64,000 nucleotides of DNA from Pseudomonadota bacterium (GTDB taxonomy: Bacteria > Desulfobacterota > Desulfobulbia > Desulfobulbales > Desulfocapsaceae). Under the pieces are notes generated by a model that was given only the letters and a program-made list of their open reading frames with translations, did not search any database and was not told the origin of the DNA. A program made the position numbers and the translations under genes. The DNA is taken from assembly GCA_018817385.1 (NCBI GenBank), contig JAHIUA010000023.1, forward strand, positions 62,001-126,000. Direction: 5' to 3'. Positions 46,620-56,000 of the stretch are shown one piece after another. Numbering within the stretch: the first letter of the stretch is position 1; every line of letters begins with the position of its first letter.

Positions 46620-49346
46620 TTATGCTTGTTTCTTTAAACGACTGCTGCGCAGCTTCTTTTCCACTTCCACGATTACATAGGCAGCAAGCCCGGCCAAACC
46701 AATCTGTGCCCAGGAGTATGCACCGATTGGTGCACTATGGAACAAACGGTTCATAATGGGCAAGTAGGTGTAAATGAGTTGCATGAAAAGCATAACTGCA
46801 ACGCCGCCAAAGACCCACATGTTGGAGAAAACACCCAACTGGAATATTGATTTAGTTAAAGAGCGGCAGTTAAACAGGTAAAAAAGCTCCATAATAACAA
46901 AAGTGTTTACCGCCACAGTACGCGCCTGTTCAAGGGAGGCGCCTTTTGCCAGTGCCAACTCAAAAAGACCAAAAGCGCCGATGAGCAGCAGGGTGCCCAC
47001 CAGAAAAATCCTGGTTATTAATTCCCGGGTGAGAATGGGAATCTCCGGATTACGCGGCTGCCGTTGCATAATACCCGGCTCCTTTGGTTCAAAAGCAAGC
47101 ATCAGGCCCAGAAAACCGGCTGTGGTCATATTTATCCAGAGGATCTGTACTGGTAGAATGGGCAGCGTTATGCCGAGAAAAATTGCTGTCAGGATAACCA
47201 AACCTTCTCCGAGGTTGGTGGGCAGAGTCCAGACAATAAACTTGGTCAGGTTGTCAAACACGCCGCGACCTTCCTCCACCGCTGCCTCAATAGAGCTGAA
47301 ATTATCATCGGTAAGCACCATGTCGGCTGCTTCCTTGGAGACATCTGTACCGGTGATGCCCATGGCCACACCAATATTGGCCTGTTTCAAGGCCGGGGCA
47401 TCATTTACTCCGTCACCGGTCATGGCCACCACATGACCATTGGCCTGGAGGGCACGTACCAGACGAATTTTCTGTTCTGGAGTGGCTCTTGCGAAGACGC
47501 TTGTTTCTTCAGCAGCAGTAATCAATTCATCGTCTGAGAGTTTTTCAAGCATTGCACCGGTAAGCACTGCTCCTTTTCCTTTTTTATTAATGGAGCCAGT
47601 GAAGATACCTATTTGCCCGGCAATGGATGCAGCGGTTACCGGGTGATCCCCGGTGATCATTTTTATTCTGATTCCGGCTACCTGGCAGATTTCAACCGCT
47701 GCCACAGCCTCGGCTCTTGGCGGATCGATCATGCCCTGCAGGCCAAGAAATGTAAGCCCTTTGGAAACATCTTCATGGTCTATTTTCATGGTGTGAGCCG
47801 GTAATTCTATGCAGGCAAAAGCCAACACCCGCAATCCTCTTGCCGCCATGCGGGAGACGTCCTGATGGATCGTATCGCTCTGAAATGTATTGGCATTACC
47901 GTCTTCATCCATTGCTGCCGTGCATTTGGCAAGTATCTGTTCCACAGCACCTTTAATATAGACCATGCGTGGCCTGCCGTTACCTGTATCTTGCAGGGTG
48001 GCCATATACTGGTGCTGTGATTCAAAAGGAATTGAATCAAGACGGGGATTATGTGTCTCTGTCTCCTTACCATTAAAACCGCCTTTGGCAGCTGATACAA
48101 GCAGTGCGCCTTCTGTGGGATCTCCCTGTACCTGCCAACTGTCGTTTTTTTCCAGAAGTAAACTATCGTTACACAGGATACCTGCCCGCAGACATTCACT
48201 GAGTGCAGTGCTGTGTTTTTCATCGGTCCCATCCTGTCTTACAATTTGGCCAAGTGGTGCATAACCGGTGCCACTGACTTCGTAATGAACATGTCCGGCT
48301 ATGATCGCCTGTACCGTCATCTGATTTTCAGTGAGAGTGCCTGTCTTGTCCGAACAAATAACCGTTGTACTGCCAAGAGTCTCCACAGCCGGCAATTTAC
48401 GGATGATGGCTTTGCGTTTTGCCATCCTGGAAACACCGATGGCAAGAGTAATGGTAACTGCAGCCGGCAGTCCTTCAGGTATGGCTCCCACTGCAAGAGC
48501 AACAGCTGCCATGAACATGTCAAAAAGCGCCTGTCCCCGCAATATACCCACTGCCACAGTGATTGCCGCAAGCAGGAGGATAGCGTAGAGCAGGATGTGA
48601 CTGAAATGTGTAATCTTACGGGTGAGTGGGGTTGCCAGATCCTGTGCCGAGGAAATGAGCTGAGAAATACGACCCATTTCGGTGTGGTCGCCTGTTGAGG
48701 TAACAATACCGCTGCCTTGCCCATAGGTAACCATGGAAGAGGCATAGGCCATGTTGATTCGTTCGGCAAGGACGGTGTTCTGCTCAAGCTGTTCAACTGC
48801 TTTTTCAACTGGCACTGATTCACCGGTCAATGCAGATTCATCCACCTGCAACTCACGGATTGTCAGTAGTCGGCAATCAGCAGGCACCTTGTCGCCTGCC
48901 TGAAGCAAAACTATATCACCTGGAACCAGTTCTGCAGATGGAATCCTTTTTTTCTCGCCATTACGTAGAACCGTGGCCTCGGAAACCATGGTGTCTGCCA
49001 GTGCAGTAAGGGCATTCTCCGCTTTGGACTCCTGGATATAGCCGATGATGGCATTGACCAGCACCACCCCGAAAATCACACCCGAATCAACCCACTCCTG
49101 CAGTGCCGCTGTTATAACACCTGCAGCGATCAGAATATAGATCAGGGGCTGATGGAACTGCAGCAGAAAACGCATCCAACCACTCTGCCCCTGCTTTGCG
49201 GTGAGTACATTAGCACCGAACTGACCAAGGCGCTTCCCGGCTTCTTCCTGATCCAACCCCTTTTTGTGGTCACTGGCAAGCAGGCTGGTGATTTCGTCCA
49301 TTGGTAGATGGTGCCACTCTTTATCTGATAGTGATATATTTTTCAT
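46620..49346 (-). CDS. P-type cation-transporting ATPase (P2 type)
   Basis: This full-length 908-residue pump has an N-terminal cation-ATPase domain, TGES actuator loop (ALTGESVP near 172), ion-site motif IPEGLP near 290, phosphorylation motif DKTGTLT near 332, and hinge GDGVNDAP near 640, with ten predicted membrane helices. The PEGL and Ca/Na-type architecture suggests Ca2+, Na+ or H+ export rather than heavy-metal transport. It may balance ions under stress together with the NhaR-type regulator. Confidence 0.93.
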   Translation of the reverse strand: MKNISLSDKEWHHLPMDEITSLLASDHKKGLDQEEAGKRLGQFGANVLTAKQGQSGWMRFLLQFHQPLIYILIAAGVITAALQEWVDSGVIFGVVLVNAIIGYIQESKAENALTALADTMVSEATVLRNGEKKRIPSAELVPGDIVLLQAGDKVPADCRLLTIRELQVDESALTGESVPVEKAVEQLEQNTVLAERINMAYASSMVTYGQGSGIVTSTGDHTEMGRISQLISSAQDLATPLTRKITHFSHILLYAILLLAAITVAVGILRGQALFDMFMAAVALAVGAIPEGLPAAVTITLAIGVSRMAKRKAIIRKLPAVETLGSTTVICSDKTGTLTENQMTVQAIIAGHVHYEVSGTGYAPLGQIVRQDGTDEKHSTALSECLRAGILCNDSLLLEKNDSWQVQGDPTEGALLVSAAKGGFNGKETETHNPRLDSIPFESQHQYMATLQDTGNGRPRMVYIKGAVEQILAKCTAAMDEDGNANTFQSDTIHQDVSRMAARGLRVLAFACIELPAHTMKIDHEDVSKGLTFLGLQGMIDPPRAEAVAAVEICQVAGIRIKMITGDHPVTAASIAGQIGIFTGSINKKGKGAVLTGAMLEKLSDDELITAAEETSVFARATPEQKIRLVRALQANGHVVAMTGDGVNDAPALKQANIGVAMGITGTDVSKEAADMVLTDDNFSSIEAAVEEGRGVFDNLTKFIVWTLPTNLGEGLVILTAIFLGITLPILPVQILWINMTTAGFLGLMLAFEPKEPGIMQRQPRNPEIPILTRELITRIFLVGTLLLIGAFGLFELALAKGASLEQARTVAVNTFVIMELFYLFNCRSLTKSIFQLGVFSNMWVFGGVAVMLFMQLIYTYLPIMNRLFHSAPIGAYSWAQIGLAGLAAYVIVEVEKKLRSSRLKKQA

Positions 49347-49391
49347 GGTGTTATTGTTCCGGCCTATGCAGTATTGATTAATGCTCTGTTT

Positions 49392-49673
49392 TTACTCTAT
49401 GGTTACGCTGCTCTCCTTATGACCAGAGCCGGGGTACCACTCGAGCTCAATCTCAAATGTGCGCTTTGTGCCCTTGCGTTTTTTCTCTTCATCTTCCACC
49501 TTGATTTCTAGGGTCATGTTCTTCGGAAAGTCAAGGACTATCTTATCTTTGCCCTGCCGCAATGTCATACTACTGCCCTGTTCGATCTTGTCGGCAACAC
49601 TGCGTAGAACTGCCACGACCTCAACACTGCTCTTCTTCTCTTCACTTTTGAATAGTATTTTCTCACGTCCCAT
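49392..49673 (-). CDS. Amphi-Trp domain protein
   Basis: This 93-residue protein matches the amphi-Trp pattern: KSEEKKSSVEVVAVLRSVADKI at the N-terminus, a central beta region (IVLDFPKNMTLEIKVED) and the terminal IELEWYPG. Function unknown; often found beside ion-transport and stress genes. It lies 12 nt downstream of the HPF-like gene. Confidence 0.85.
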   Translation of the reverse strand: MGREKILFKSEEKKSSVEVVAVLRSVADKIEQGSSMTLRQGKDKIVLDFPKNMTLEIKVEDEEKKRKGTKRTFEIELEWYPGSGHKESSVTIE

Positions 49674-49685
49674 GTCATCCTCCTT

Positions 49686-50081
49686 CTATTTGATATCCAA
49701 CAATTCTCCAATGCGTCCCCCATCAAGGACAGCTTCCTGTTCCGCGCTCTGCATACTGCGCATCTTGCGAATTGGAGCCTTGCGGTTTCTGTTCATTTCA
49801 CGTTCAACTGAACGGCCAACTCGGCCTGCACAGTAATTAAGGGTTGTATTGCAATCCTTCCCGCTTCCCTGGACAATAACTTCACCTCCTTTTCGCAGTT
49901 TAACAACGATAAGGCACTCCTTATCAATGCCTCCTTTTGGTCCGTTGAGATCCGTCAATCGTACCGTGACCTCCTTGATTGACTCGCCAAATCTACCAAG
50001 AGCAAAACGAAGACGTCTTTCCATACTGGTGCTTGTATCCCGACTCAACTGCAGTTGGTGAGCTTTAATAATAATCTTCAT
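49686..50081 (-). CDS. HPF/RaiA-family ribosome-associated protein
   Basis: This 131-residue protein has the beta-alpha-beta-beta-beta-alpha layout of hibernation-promoting factors. A GPKGGIDKECLIVVKL strand is followed by a conserved helix (YCAGRVGRSVERE) near 85-97. It probably binds the ribosome decoding region during stress or stationary phase. It is short, lacking the long-HPF dimerisation tail. Confidence 0.75.
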   Translation of the reverse strand: MKIIIKAHQLQLSRDTSTSMERRLRFALGRFGESIKEVTVRLTDLNGPKGGIDKECLIVVKLRKGGEVIVQGSGKDCNTTLNYCAGRVGRSVEREMNRNRKAPIRKMRSMQSAEQEAVLDGGRIGELLDIK

Positions 50082-50188
50082 ATGGTTTCTTCCTTTTACG
50101 ATGAAAAAATGAGCGCCAGCCGGGAGATAAGAGAGGAGAGGGAAAGACAGTGGCCGACGCTCAAGTTCGTTGTTATGGATATTTGCGA

Positions 50189-50419
50189 TTATTCTTTCTG
50201 CTTATCTTTACCTTCTTCCTGTTTTGTTGAGTCCTCTTCAGAATCTTTTTCTTCTGTAGTACCCAATACATCTGTGGCCTTGTCTTTTGCCATATCCACT
50301 GTCTGTTTTGCTGTTTCTGCAGCGTCATCAATCATTTTGTCCGCCTGATCACAGGCCGTCAATCCTGCAAAAGACAACATACTCAAAAGTACCAGGCTCA
50401 TATTGAAGCTTAATTTCAT
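50189..50419 (-). CDS. Small charged lipoprotein
   Basis: This 76-residue protein has a signal peptide and lipobox (AGLTAC, lipidated Cys near 23) and then a highly charged Lys/Glu/Asp-rich helix. It is likely anchored in the envelope. It is the first gene of the operon divergent from nhaR. Function unknown. Confidence 0.7.
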   Translation of the reverse strand: MKLSFNMSLVLLSMLSFAGLTACDQADKMIDDAAETAKQTVDMAKDKATDVLGTTEEKDSEEDSTKQEEGKDKQKE

Positions 50420-50495
50420 TATTCTAACTCCTTTGTTAAAATTATTATTTTCAACTCTTGCAAAAAAGAGTAATCACAAAGAATCGTTGAGACAA

Positions 50496-50509
50496 GTTGA
50501 TAAATCAAC
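50496..50509. promoter_or_regulatory. LysR-type operator candidate GTTGAT-AA-ATCAAC
   Basis: A perfect 14-bp palindrome lies 38 bp upstream of the LysR start, between it and the divergent lipoprotein/HPF/ATPase operon. Position and symmetry suit autoregulation plus control of the divergent genes. Confidence 0.55.
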
Positions 50510-50546
50510 AGCTATCGTTCGATAAAACAAATAATAGGATGTGTAT

Positions 50547-51461
50547 ATGGAATGGCTCAACTATCATCATCTTTATTATTTCTGGAACGTTGTGCGCGAG
50601 GGCGGCATCACCGCAGCCGGAAAGCGGCTTAACCTGGTGCCCTCCACCATCAGTTCCCAGCTCACCACCCTTGAAGAAACACTGGAGGTGAAGCTCTTCC
50701 ATCGTGTGGGGCGCAACATTGAACCCACTGAAATGGGTCAACTGGTGTTTCTATATGCAGATGAGATATTTTCACTAGGAAGGGAGTTGATGGATACGAT
50801 TCACGGACATCCCAAGGCCGGACGAATCCCCCTACGAGTTGGGATCGTTGATGCACTTCCCAAGATGATCGTACGTGACCTTCTTGATCCGGTATTCAAG
50901 CTGCCGGAGCCGATACGCCTGGTCTGTTGTGAGAATAAAAAGGAAACCCTACTCGCAGAGCTGGCCCTGCATGAACTTGACATCATAGTCAGCGATTCAC
51001 CCATGGGAACTAGCATGAGCATCAAAGCCTATAATCATATACTTGGGGAATGTGGAGTGACATTTTTTAGAGTAGCCGAACTAAGTAGCCCCCTTCAACT
51101 GGAATTTCCTTATTCCCTCAGTGGAGCCCCTATGCTGTTGCCATTGCAGGCAACCACCTTAAGAAACGATCTCGATATATGGCTTGAGTCTCTAAAAATC
51201 ACACCTTTAATCGTAGGTGAGTTTGATGACGCTGCTCTGCTCAAAGCATTCGGTCAGCGAGGTGATGGTATTTTTATGGCACCAACAGTAATTGAAGATG
51301 AGGTGCAGCGTCAGTATAAGGTCTCTATTGTGGGAAGAACGGAAAAGGTACAATATCGATTTTACGCAATTTCAATTGAAAAAATCTTGTCACATCCCGC
51401 TGTCCTGGCAATATCGACCGCGGCTCGCCATAGTCTTTTTGCAGAGAAAGTGGTTGGTTGA
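50547..51461 (+). CDS. nhaR: LysR-family regulator, NhaR-like
   Basis: This protein of about 304 residues has an N-terminal winged HTH beginning MEWLNYHHLYYFW, with GGITAAGKRL and PSTISSQ, the hallmark of NhaR; a LysR substrate-binding domain follows. NhaR responds to Na+/pH and controls nhaA and stress genes in enterics. I use ATG 50547 with AGGA 7 nt upstream; a GTG at 50541 is possible. No nhaA is present; the divergent stress operon is the likely target. Confidence 0.88.
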   Translation: MEWLNYHHLYYFWNVVREGGITAAGKRLNLVPSTISSQLTTLEETLEVKLFHRVGRNIEPTEMGQLVFLYADEIFSLGRELMDTIHGHPKAGRIPLRVGIVDALPKMIVRDLLDPVFKLPEPIRLVCCENKKETLLAELALHELDIIVSDSPMGTSMSIKAYNHILGECGVTFFRVAELSSPLQLEFPYSLSGAPMLLPLQATTLRNDLDIWLESLKITPLIVGEFDDAALLKAFGQRGDGIFMAPTVIEDEVQRQYKVSIVGRTEKVQYRFYAISIEKILSHPAVLAISTAARHSLFAEKVVG

Positions 51462-51837
51462 TCACTATAGAAAAAAGTATGAAATCATACAACATATTGG
51501 TATATCGGTTTGTTGTCGAATTTAGGGTACCATCCAGATTCGTGCGTAAATATACGCTAAGCAAATTAAGAGTGTTCTCCGACAACATCTAATCTCATAA
51601 ATCCCTGTCCTATGTTGGAATGCTACAGGCATAGTTATGAAATCTGAACATATCAGCCATCTTAAGTCGCAGTTTTTCTCGAATGGCTATGCGCCTTCTC
51701 CCCCTAAGGGGTCCTGCCGAAGCCCCCCCCAAAAGTGCTCAGTTAGGACCAGAGGGTCTATTTGAGGTGTGGAACCGACTCCTACTATTTCCGCACGAAT
51801 GTGCACAGTACCCCCAAGTCTAAACAGACCCCTTATA
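51462..51837. other. Intergenic segment at right end of the stress module
   Basis: No gene seen. It contains C- and G-rich stretches and runs into the second 35-bp repeat. Confidence 0.4.
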
Positions 51838-51872
51838 GTACTTTTTCGTCCAATTGAGGTTCAAAGACCATC
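51838..51872. repeat. 35-bp direct repeat, copy 2
   Basis: Exact match to 37253-37287. This copy lies inside an open frame (RPIEVQRPSTVYRQLE...) that continues to a stop at 51987; in copy 1 the same frame (VLFRPIEVQRP) stops at once. Copy 2 may therefore be the original site. Confidence 0.9.
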
Positions 51873-51987
51873 TACTGTATATCGCCAGCTTGAATCACCT
51901 ATTTCAAGAGTAAAGATATCTCCCCTACATCTGGCCAAAATAAATGAAAATATATTTAACCCTGGAGGCAAGCAATCACTAGTTTGA
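51843..51987 (+). pseudogene. 3' gene fragment at the direct repeat
   Basis: The frame through repeat copy 2 reads as a plausible protein C-terminus of about 48 residues (VYRQLESPISRVKIS ... NPGGKQSLV), with no supported start upstream. It looks like the tail of a gene interrupted by the module. Family not recognised. Confidence 0.4.
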
Positions 51988-52024
51988 TATCTTTCATAAT
52001 ATTTCAGCGAGCTAATTGACAATC

Positions 52025-54220
52025 ATGGCACCAAACGAAAAAGTGGTACGCTGCCAAAAAGTTTATGAGGATCATTATACAAAATTATTGCAAAATGGTT
52101 ATTCTGAAACAGCGGCTGTAGAAGCCTGTGCCCACAACTATCTTGATGGAAAACCCTCTACCAAAGGACTAACTCCCCTCGACCGCTCTCTCGCATTTTG
52201 GAATTGTAATTTTTGGCAGACTATCCCCGTGAATTGTTATCATTTAAATGAAGTAGCTTTTGCACTTAGCCGTGCTATCCATTCTGGTTTACCAGAATTT
52301 ACAGCCCTTGAACGAATAATCCAACTCTCTCCAGAACTACTGAAACGTAGTATACGCTATTCACAGGTATTTCTTCGGCCTGAATCACCTCTATGGCTAG
52401 CGATTTTCGGGCTCTCCACGAACTCTTCAAAAGACTTTAATACTTTTTTAAAAGTCTGTGATCGTCTTCGCGAAATACTCAAAGCACATGATGAAACAAT
52501 TGAAAAGCTGAAAGCACAACTTGCCGAATTGACAGTTTTCGAATTCCTCTTGTATGGAAGTCTTTTTGCTTTTCAAAACCTCGTTCCTGAAAAATTCAAT
52601 GATACCGAAACAGATACGGAAAAGTTTGAAAAAATGCAGGAAAATTCTGACATATTGAATCAACTTCTTGTGTGGAAGCTTAAAACACGTCCTGAAAACG
52701 ATTTTCGATTGAATGAGCGTTTTCTTGCTAACTCTCTGAAACGTCATCTAATTCCTCTTGTTCTTCCAACAGAGAGAACGCCAGTGTTATGCACACATAA
52801 TCTTGATGTGTTCACTGCCTTGACTAAAGCGATAGCTGATCGCAATAATTATTGGAATCGAACAATCATGCAATTCTGCTTCGATGACGACTATCTTTAT
52901 AAGTTTGACGACGATCATCTCACCATCTATCCTTTTGAAATTCCTAAAGAGTCTGACTGGGATCGAAATGGCAGAAAGCTTAACATCCTCCATAAATATT
53001 GGTTAAACAGGGCTCTCATCGAATATGCCATCGCTGAGCTCGACGATACACCTTTTGGTAATCCAGAGAATGATGCTGGAAACCGTGAGGCATACATAAA
53101 AGCGACCCAAGGTCTCTTACAGCTTAATGAAATATATGGATTAGATGATAAGGTTAAGATAGCAAATGGAACACAGGTCAGCCTATTTAAAGCTCTGCAT
53201 TCGCTTGAACTTATGACTGCTTTTTTTAAAGCCTACTATATTGCTCCTTTCAAAGATTATTACCAAACTTCTGGCAACTGGCTCAGTTCTCTTGGGCAAC
53301 TTTTAATTGAAGGGATTACAGACGGCGAGAATCGTTTCCCACTGACTTGGGCAGAGCCGGCCGAAAAGGCACAACGTATCAAATCATGGACTGTTTCTGA
53401 TTTCCACCCACAGGGCGACATTAAAGCAGCGGAAGCTATTCTTTCTTTCTGGACTAACGACCTTCACACACTTGCAACCAGCTTAAAAAAACAACCGAAC
53501 ATGCCTGTACCAGAATTCCACGAACGGCCGATCTTGCAACTGGGTAGTTACGGATTCCAACTGCCATGGTTAATGGCTACACAGAATAATTCAACTGCTG
53601 CTGTAAACAATTTACGTCGGGTTGGCTGTCGCCGTGGTGATCGAAAAAATGAAACACACCGCATTGAACAGCGATTAGGGGAACTATTCGAAAGTAAAGG
53701 ATTTTCCGTGGTTAAAGGCTATCAACCGACGAAATCACTCACTGATGATCCCGGAGAGATTGATCTGGTTTGTTTTTTGGATGGGCATTTATTTATTCTT
53801 GAAATTAAATCAACGTACATCAGGAAGACTGTGCAAGACGCCTGGCTTCATTACACTACGACATTGCGCAAAGCAGCACAACAACTCAGCCGTAAGCACG
53901 AGGCAGTCTTGTCAGCATTAGAGGATGATGGAGATTTTCGAGCCAACCTGCAAATTTCTGATCAGATAAAGGACATGGTAATTCATACTTGGATTGTTGA
54001 CACATCGATTGAATATGATCAGACTATTATTGATGGATTTCTTAAGATCTCATTGGAAGGATTAACTGTGATTTTAAGGAATGAACGATACTTGTTGAGA
54101 GGGCTTTTGCACGAAAATGAGCATCTTCCCAAAGATGATTTGTTTCAGGAAGGCTTTTCAGCAAAACATTTTGCAGAAATTGTCGAGGAGGGGAAACTTT
54201 GGTCTGTTTTGGATGAATAG
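52025..54220 (+). CDS. Large protein with C-terminal PD-(D/E)XK nuclease-like domain
   Basis: This protein of about 731 residues is mostly helical and unrecognised in its first 540 residues. The C-terminal part (about 545-650) has a restriction-endonuclease-like fold signature: a helix with IEQRLGELFESKG, then GEIDLVCFLDG and the ILEIKST strand (D near 582, E-x-K near 594). A defence or DNA-processing nuclease is plausible. ATG 52025 is used; an in-frame TTG at 52016 is an alternative, and the ribosome-binding site is weak. Confidence 0.72.
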   Translation: MAPNEKVVRCQKVYEDHYTKLLQNGYSETAAVEACAHNYLDGKPSTKGLTPLDRSLAFWNCNFWQTIPVNCYHLNEVAFALSRAIHSGLPEFTALERIIQLSPELLKRSIRYSQVFLRPESPLWLAIFGLSTNSSKDFNTFLKVCDRLREILKAHDETIEKLKAQLAELTVFEFLLYGSLFAFQNLVPEKFNDTETDTEKFEKMQENSDILNQLLVWKLKTRPENDFRLNERFLANSLKRHLIPLVLPTERTPVLCTHNLDVFTALTKAIADRNNYWNRTIMQFCFDDDYLYKFDDDHLTIYPFEIPKESDWDRNGRKLNILHKYWLNRALIEYAIAELDDTPFGNPENDAGNREAYIKATQGLLQLNEIYGLDDKVKIANGTQVSLFKALHSLELMTAFFKAYYIAPFKDYYQTSGNWLSSLGQLLIEGITDGENRFPLTWAEPAEKAQRIKSWTVSDFHPQGDIKAAEAILSFWTNDLHTLATSLKKQPNMPVPEFHERPILQLGSYGFQLPWLMATQNNSTAAVNNLRRVGCRRGDRKNETHRIEQRLGELFESKGFSVVKGYQPTKSLTDDPGEIDLVCFLDGHLFILEIKSTYIRKTVQDAWLHYTTTLRKAAQQLSRKHEAVLSALEDDGDFRANLQISDQIKDMVIHTWIVDTSIEYDQTIIDGFLKISLEGLTVILRNERYLLRGLLHENEHLPKDDLFQEGFSAKHFAEIVEEGKLWSVLDE

Positions 54221-54450
54221 ACTTAACAGTACAGAACTCTAAAGCATTGTAGTCAACATATCTTAGTAATGCCCTGGAGATGGAAGTAGAAAGATATCAG
54301 TTGATGTGTAGGAAACTGAAAATAATTATTTCGTCTGGTTGCTTTTCTCCACTATTAGCAACTTCCTAGCCATTTCAGAACACCTCTCTTGCAAATGAAG
54401 CGATTAAGCACTATAATCAAATCAAATATTGAAGTGATTAGGGGGCGTAA

Positions 54451-55569
54451 ATGACTCATTATATCTGGCAGAAAAAAAAATGGCCAAATTTCAACTGGGA
54501 CAACAATGCTATAATTGACGTGTTGAGTCAGTGCAATTTTAAGCGTGGTCAACTGATGGGCAGAGTCAATGCCCTTGGGATGGAGCATAGTCTTGAAGCT
54601 CAAGCGGAGTTGTTGGCAGCCGAAGTTTTAGAGACATCCGCCATCGAAGGGAAAAATTTGGATCCTGAGTCAGTACGTTCTTCAGTGGCCAGGCGACTTG
54701 GCTTGCCAGATGTGGGATTGTTGCCACAGGATCGCTATACTGAAGGGGTGATCGATGTTTTGCTTGATGCCACTACAAATTTTGCAAAACCTTTGACCCT
54801 TGAACGACTCCATGGCTGGCAGGCAGCTCTTTTTCCAACGGGATTCTCTGGAATGCACCGCATTCTTGTCGGAGAGTTCCGAGGCGATTCTCCAATGCAA
54901 GTAATTTCCGGGCCAATAGGTCGGGAAAAAGTTCATTACGAAGCCCCTCCGGGTGCTGATGTCCCAAAGCAGGTTGAACAATTTCTGATATGGTGGTTTG
55001 AAAGCCAGGGTACAATGGACGGGATTATCAGAGCGGCTATAGCGGGATTCTGGTTTGTCACGATTCACCCTTATGAGGATGGTAATGGTCGTCTCGCTCG
55101 GGCAATTACAGATATGGCTTTGGCGCAGGATGAAAAACTCGCAGTCAGGTATTACAGTTTTTCAGCTCAAATCATAGAAGAGCGAAAAGAATATTATGAA
55201 GTGCTCGAAAAATGCCAAAAAGGAGATCTCAACATCACTGCCTGGCTAGTCTGGTTTCTTGATTGTTTCGCACGAGCCATTACCAGGTCCGACAAACTGA
55301 TTAGCACAGTCTTACAAAAGGCGCGTTTTTGGGAGATTCACAGTCAGACAGAAATAAGCGCACGCCAACGCAAGGTTATTAACCGCTTATTAGATGCTGG
55401 GCAAGGTGGATTTGAAGGAGGGCTGACCACTCGAAAATATGCTGGCATGACCAAAATCAGTAAGGCGACAGGCTACCGGGAAATCACAGATCTGCTAAAT
55501 AAAAAAGTGCTCACTCAGAACCCTGGAAAAGGGCGGAGTGTTAGTTATGATCTAACTTGGCCAGAGTGA
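54451..55569 (+). CDS. Fic-family AMPylase with N-terminal inhibitory motif
   Basis: The N-terminal DUF4172-like region of this 372-residue Fic protein carries the inhibitory-helix motif ETSAIEG (61-67). The active site HPYEDGNGR (206-214) is complete, and the C-terminus ends in a winged-HTH-like segment (about 320-370). It should transfer AMP to a target hydroxyl when inhibition is relieved. No separate antitoxin is adjacent, in keeping with an intramolecular inhibitor. Confidence 0.9.
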   Translation: MTHYIWQKKKWPNFNWDNNAIIDVLSQCNFKRGQLMGRVNALGMEHSLEAQAELLAAEVLETSAIEGKNLDPESVRSSVARRLGLPDVGLLPQDRYTEGVIDVLLDATTNFAKPLTLERLHGWQAALFPTGFSGMHRILVGEFRGDSPMQVISGPIGREKVHYEAPPGADVPKQVEQFLIWWFESQGTMDGIIRAAIAGFWFVTIHPYEDGNGRLARAITDMALAQDEKLAVRYYSFSAQIIEERKEYYEVLEKCQKGDLNITAWLVWFLDCFARAITRSDKLISTVLQKARFWEIHSQTEISARQRKVINRLLDAGQGGFEGGLTTRKYAGMTKISKATGYREITDLLNKKVLTQNPGKGRSVSYDLTWPE

Positions 55570-55572
55570 CTA

Positions 55573-55619
55573 ACAACAATATGTTTCACAAACATTATGT
55601 TTGTGAAACATATTGTTGT
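55573..55619. repeat. 47-bp near-complete palindrome (22-bp arms)
   Basis: The arms ACAACAATATGTTTCACAAACA (55573-55594; 22 nt, shown to its centre) and the exact reverse complement (55598-55619) flank a 3-nt TTA loop. It lies 3 nt after the fic stop and before the AbiEi remnant. There is no T-run; it may be a bidirectional terminator, an operator or a mobile-element relic. Confidence 0.85.
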
Positions 55620-55638
55620 CGTTGCAGGAGTAGTCCTT

Positions 55639-55918
55639 TTATATGCTCATCTCCAGATATGGCCGTATAATTCTTTCGACCCTGCATACTTTTGCATATC
55701 TCAAAATTTTATCAATTTTAAATGCTTTTCTGGTTTTGTAGAGTTTGATTGCCTCAAGAACAACATCCATCCCAATTTTATTTCGGAATTTAAAGCAATC
55801 GGCCAGCGTTTTCTCAGGATTAAAAATTTTAACAGAAACATTATCAATTTGATGTATGGTAACACCGGCCTGTTGTGCCTCCTTTGAAAATCTATGTACT
55901 GAAATTGGTGGATAATCT
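55639..55918 (-). pseudogene. C-terminal fragment of an AbiEi-type antitoxin
   Basis: The minus frame from about 55918 to a stop at 55639 reads as the C-terminal part of an AbiEi family antitoxin: PRIDYPPISVHRFS, HQIDNVSVKIFNPEKTLADC, FRNKIGMDVVLEAIKLY, then AKVCRVERIIRPYLE. A second short frame just upstream (SVLKKLVSKRIMDKD, about 55920-55975) may be its detached HTH region. No AbiEii toxin gene follows. The remnant lies directly behind traB, at the cargo boundary. Confidence 0.75.
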
Positions 55919-56000
55919 ATCCTTGGCGTATTCGATCCTTATCCATAATGCGTTTTGATACAAGCTTTTTTAGGACAGAAATACCACAATCAAGAAGGAA

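Noticed and set aside
55597-55887. Plus-strand open frame of 96 codons
   Set aside because: The opposite strand reads as a recognisable AbiEi C-terminus, so the plus frame is a shadow.
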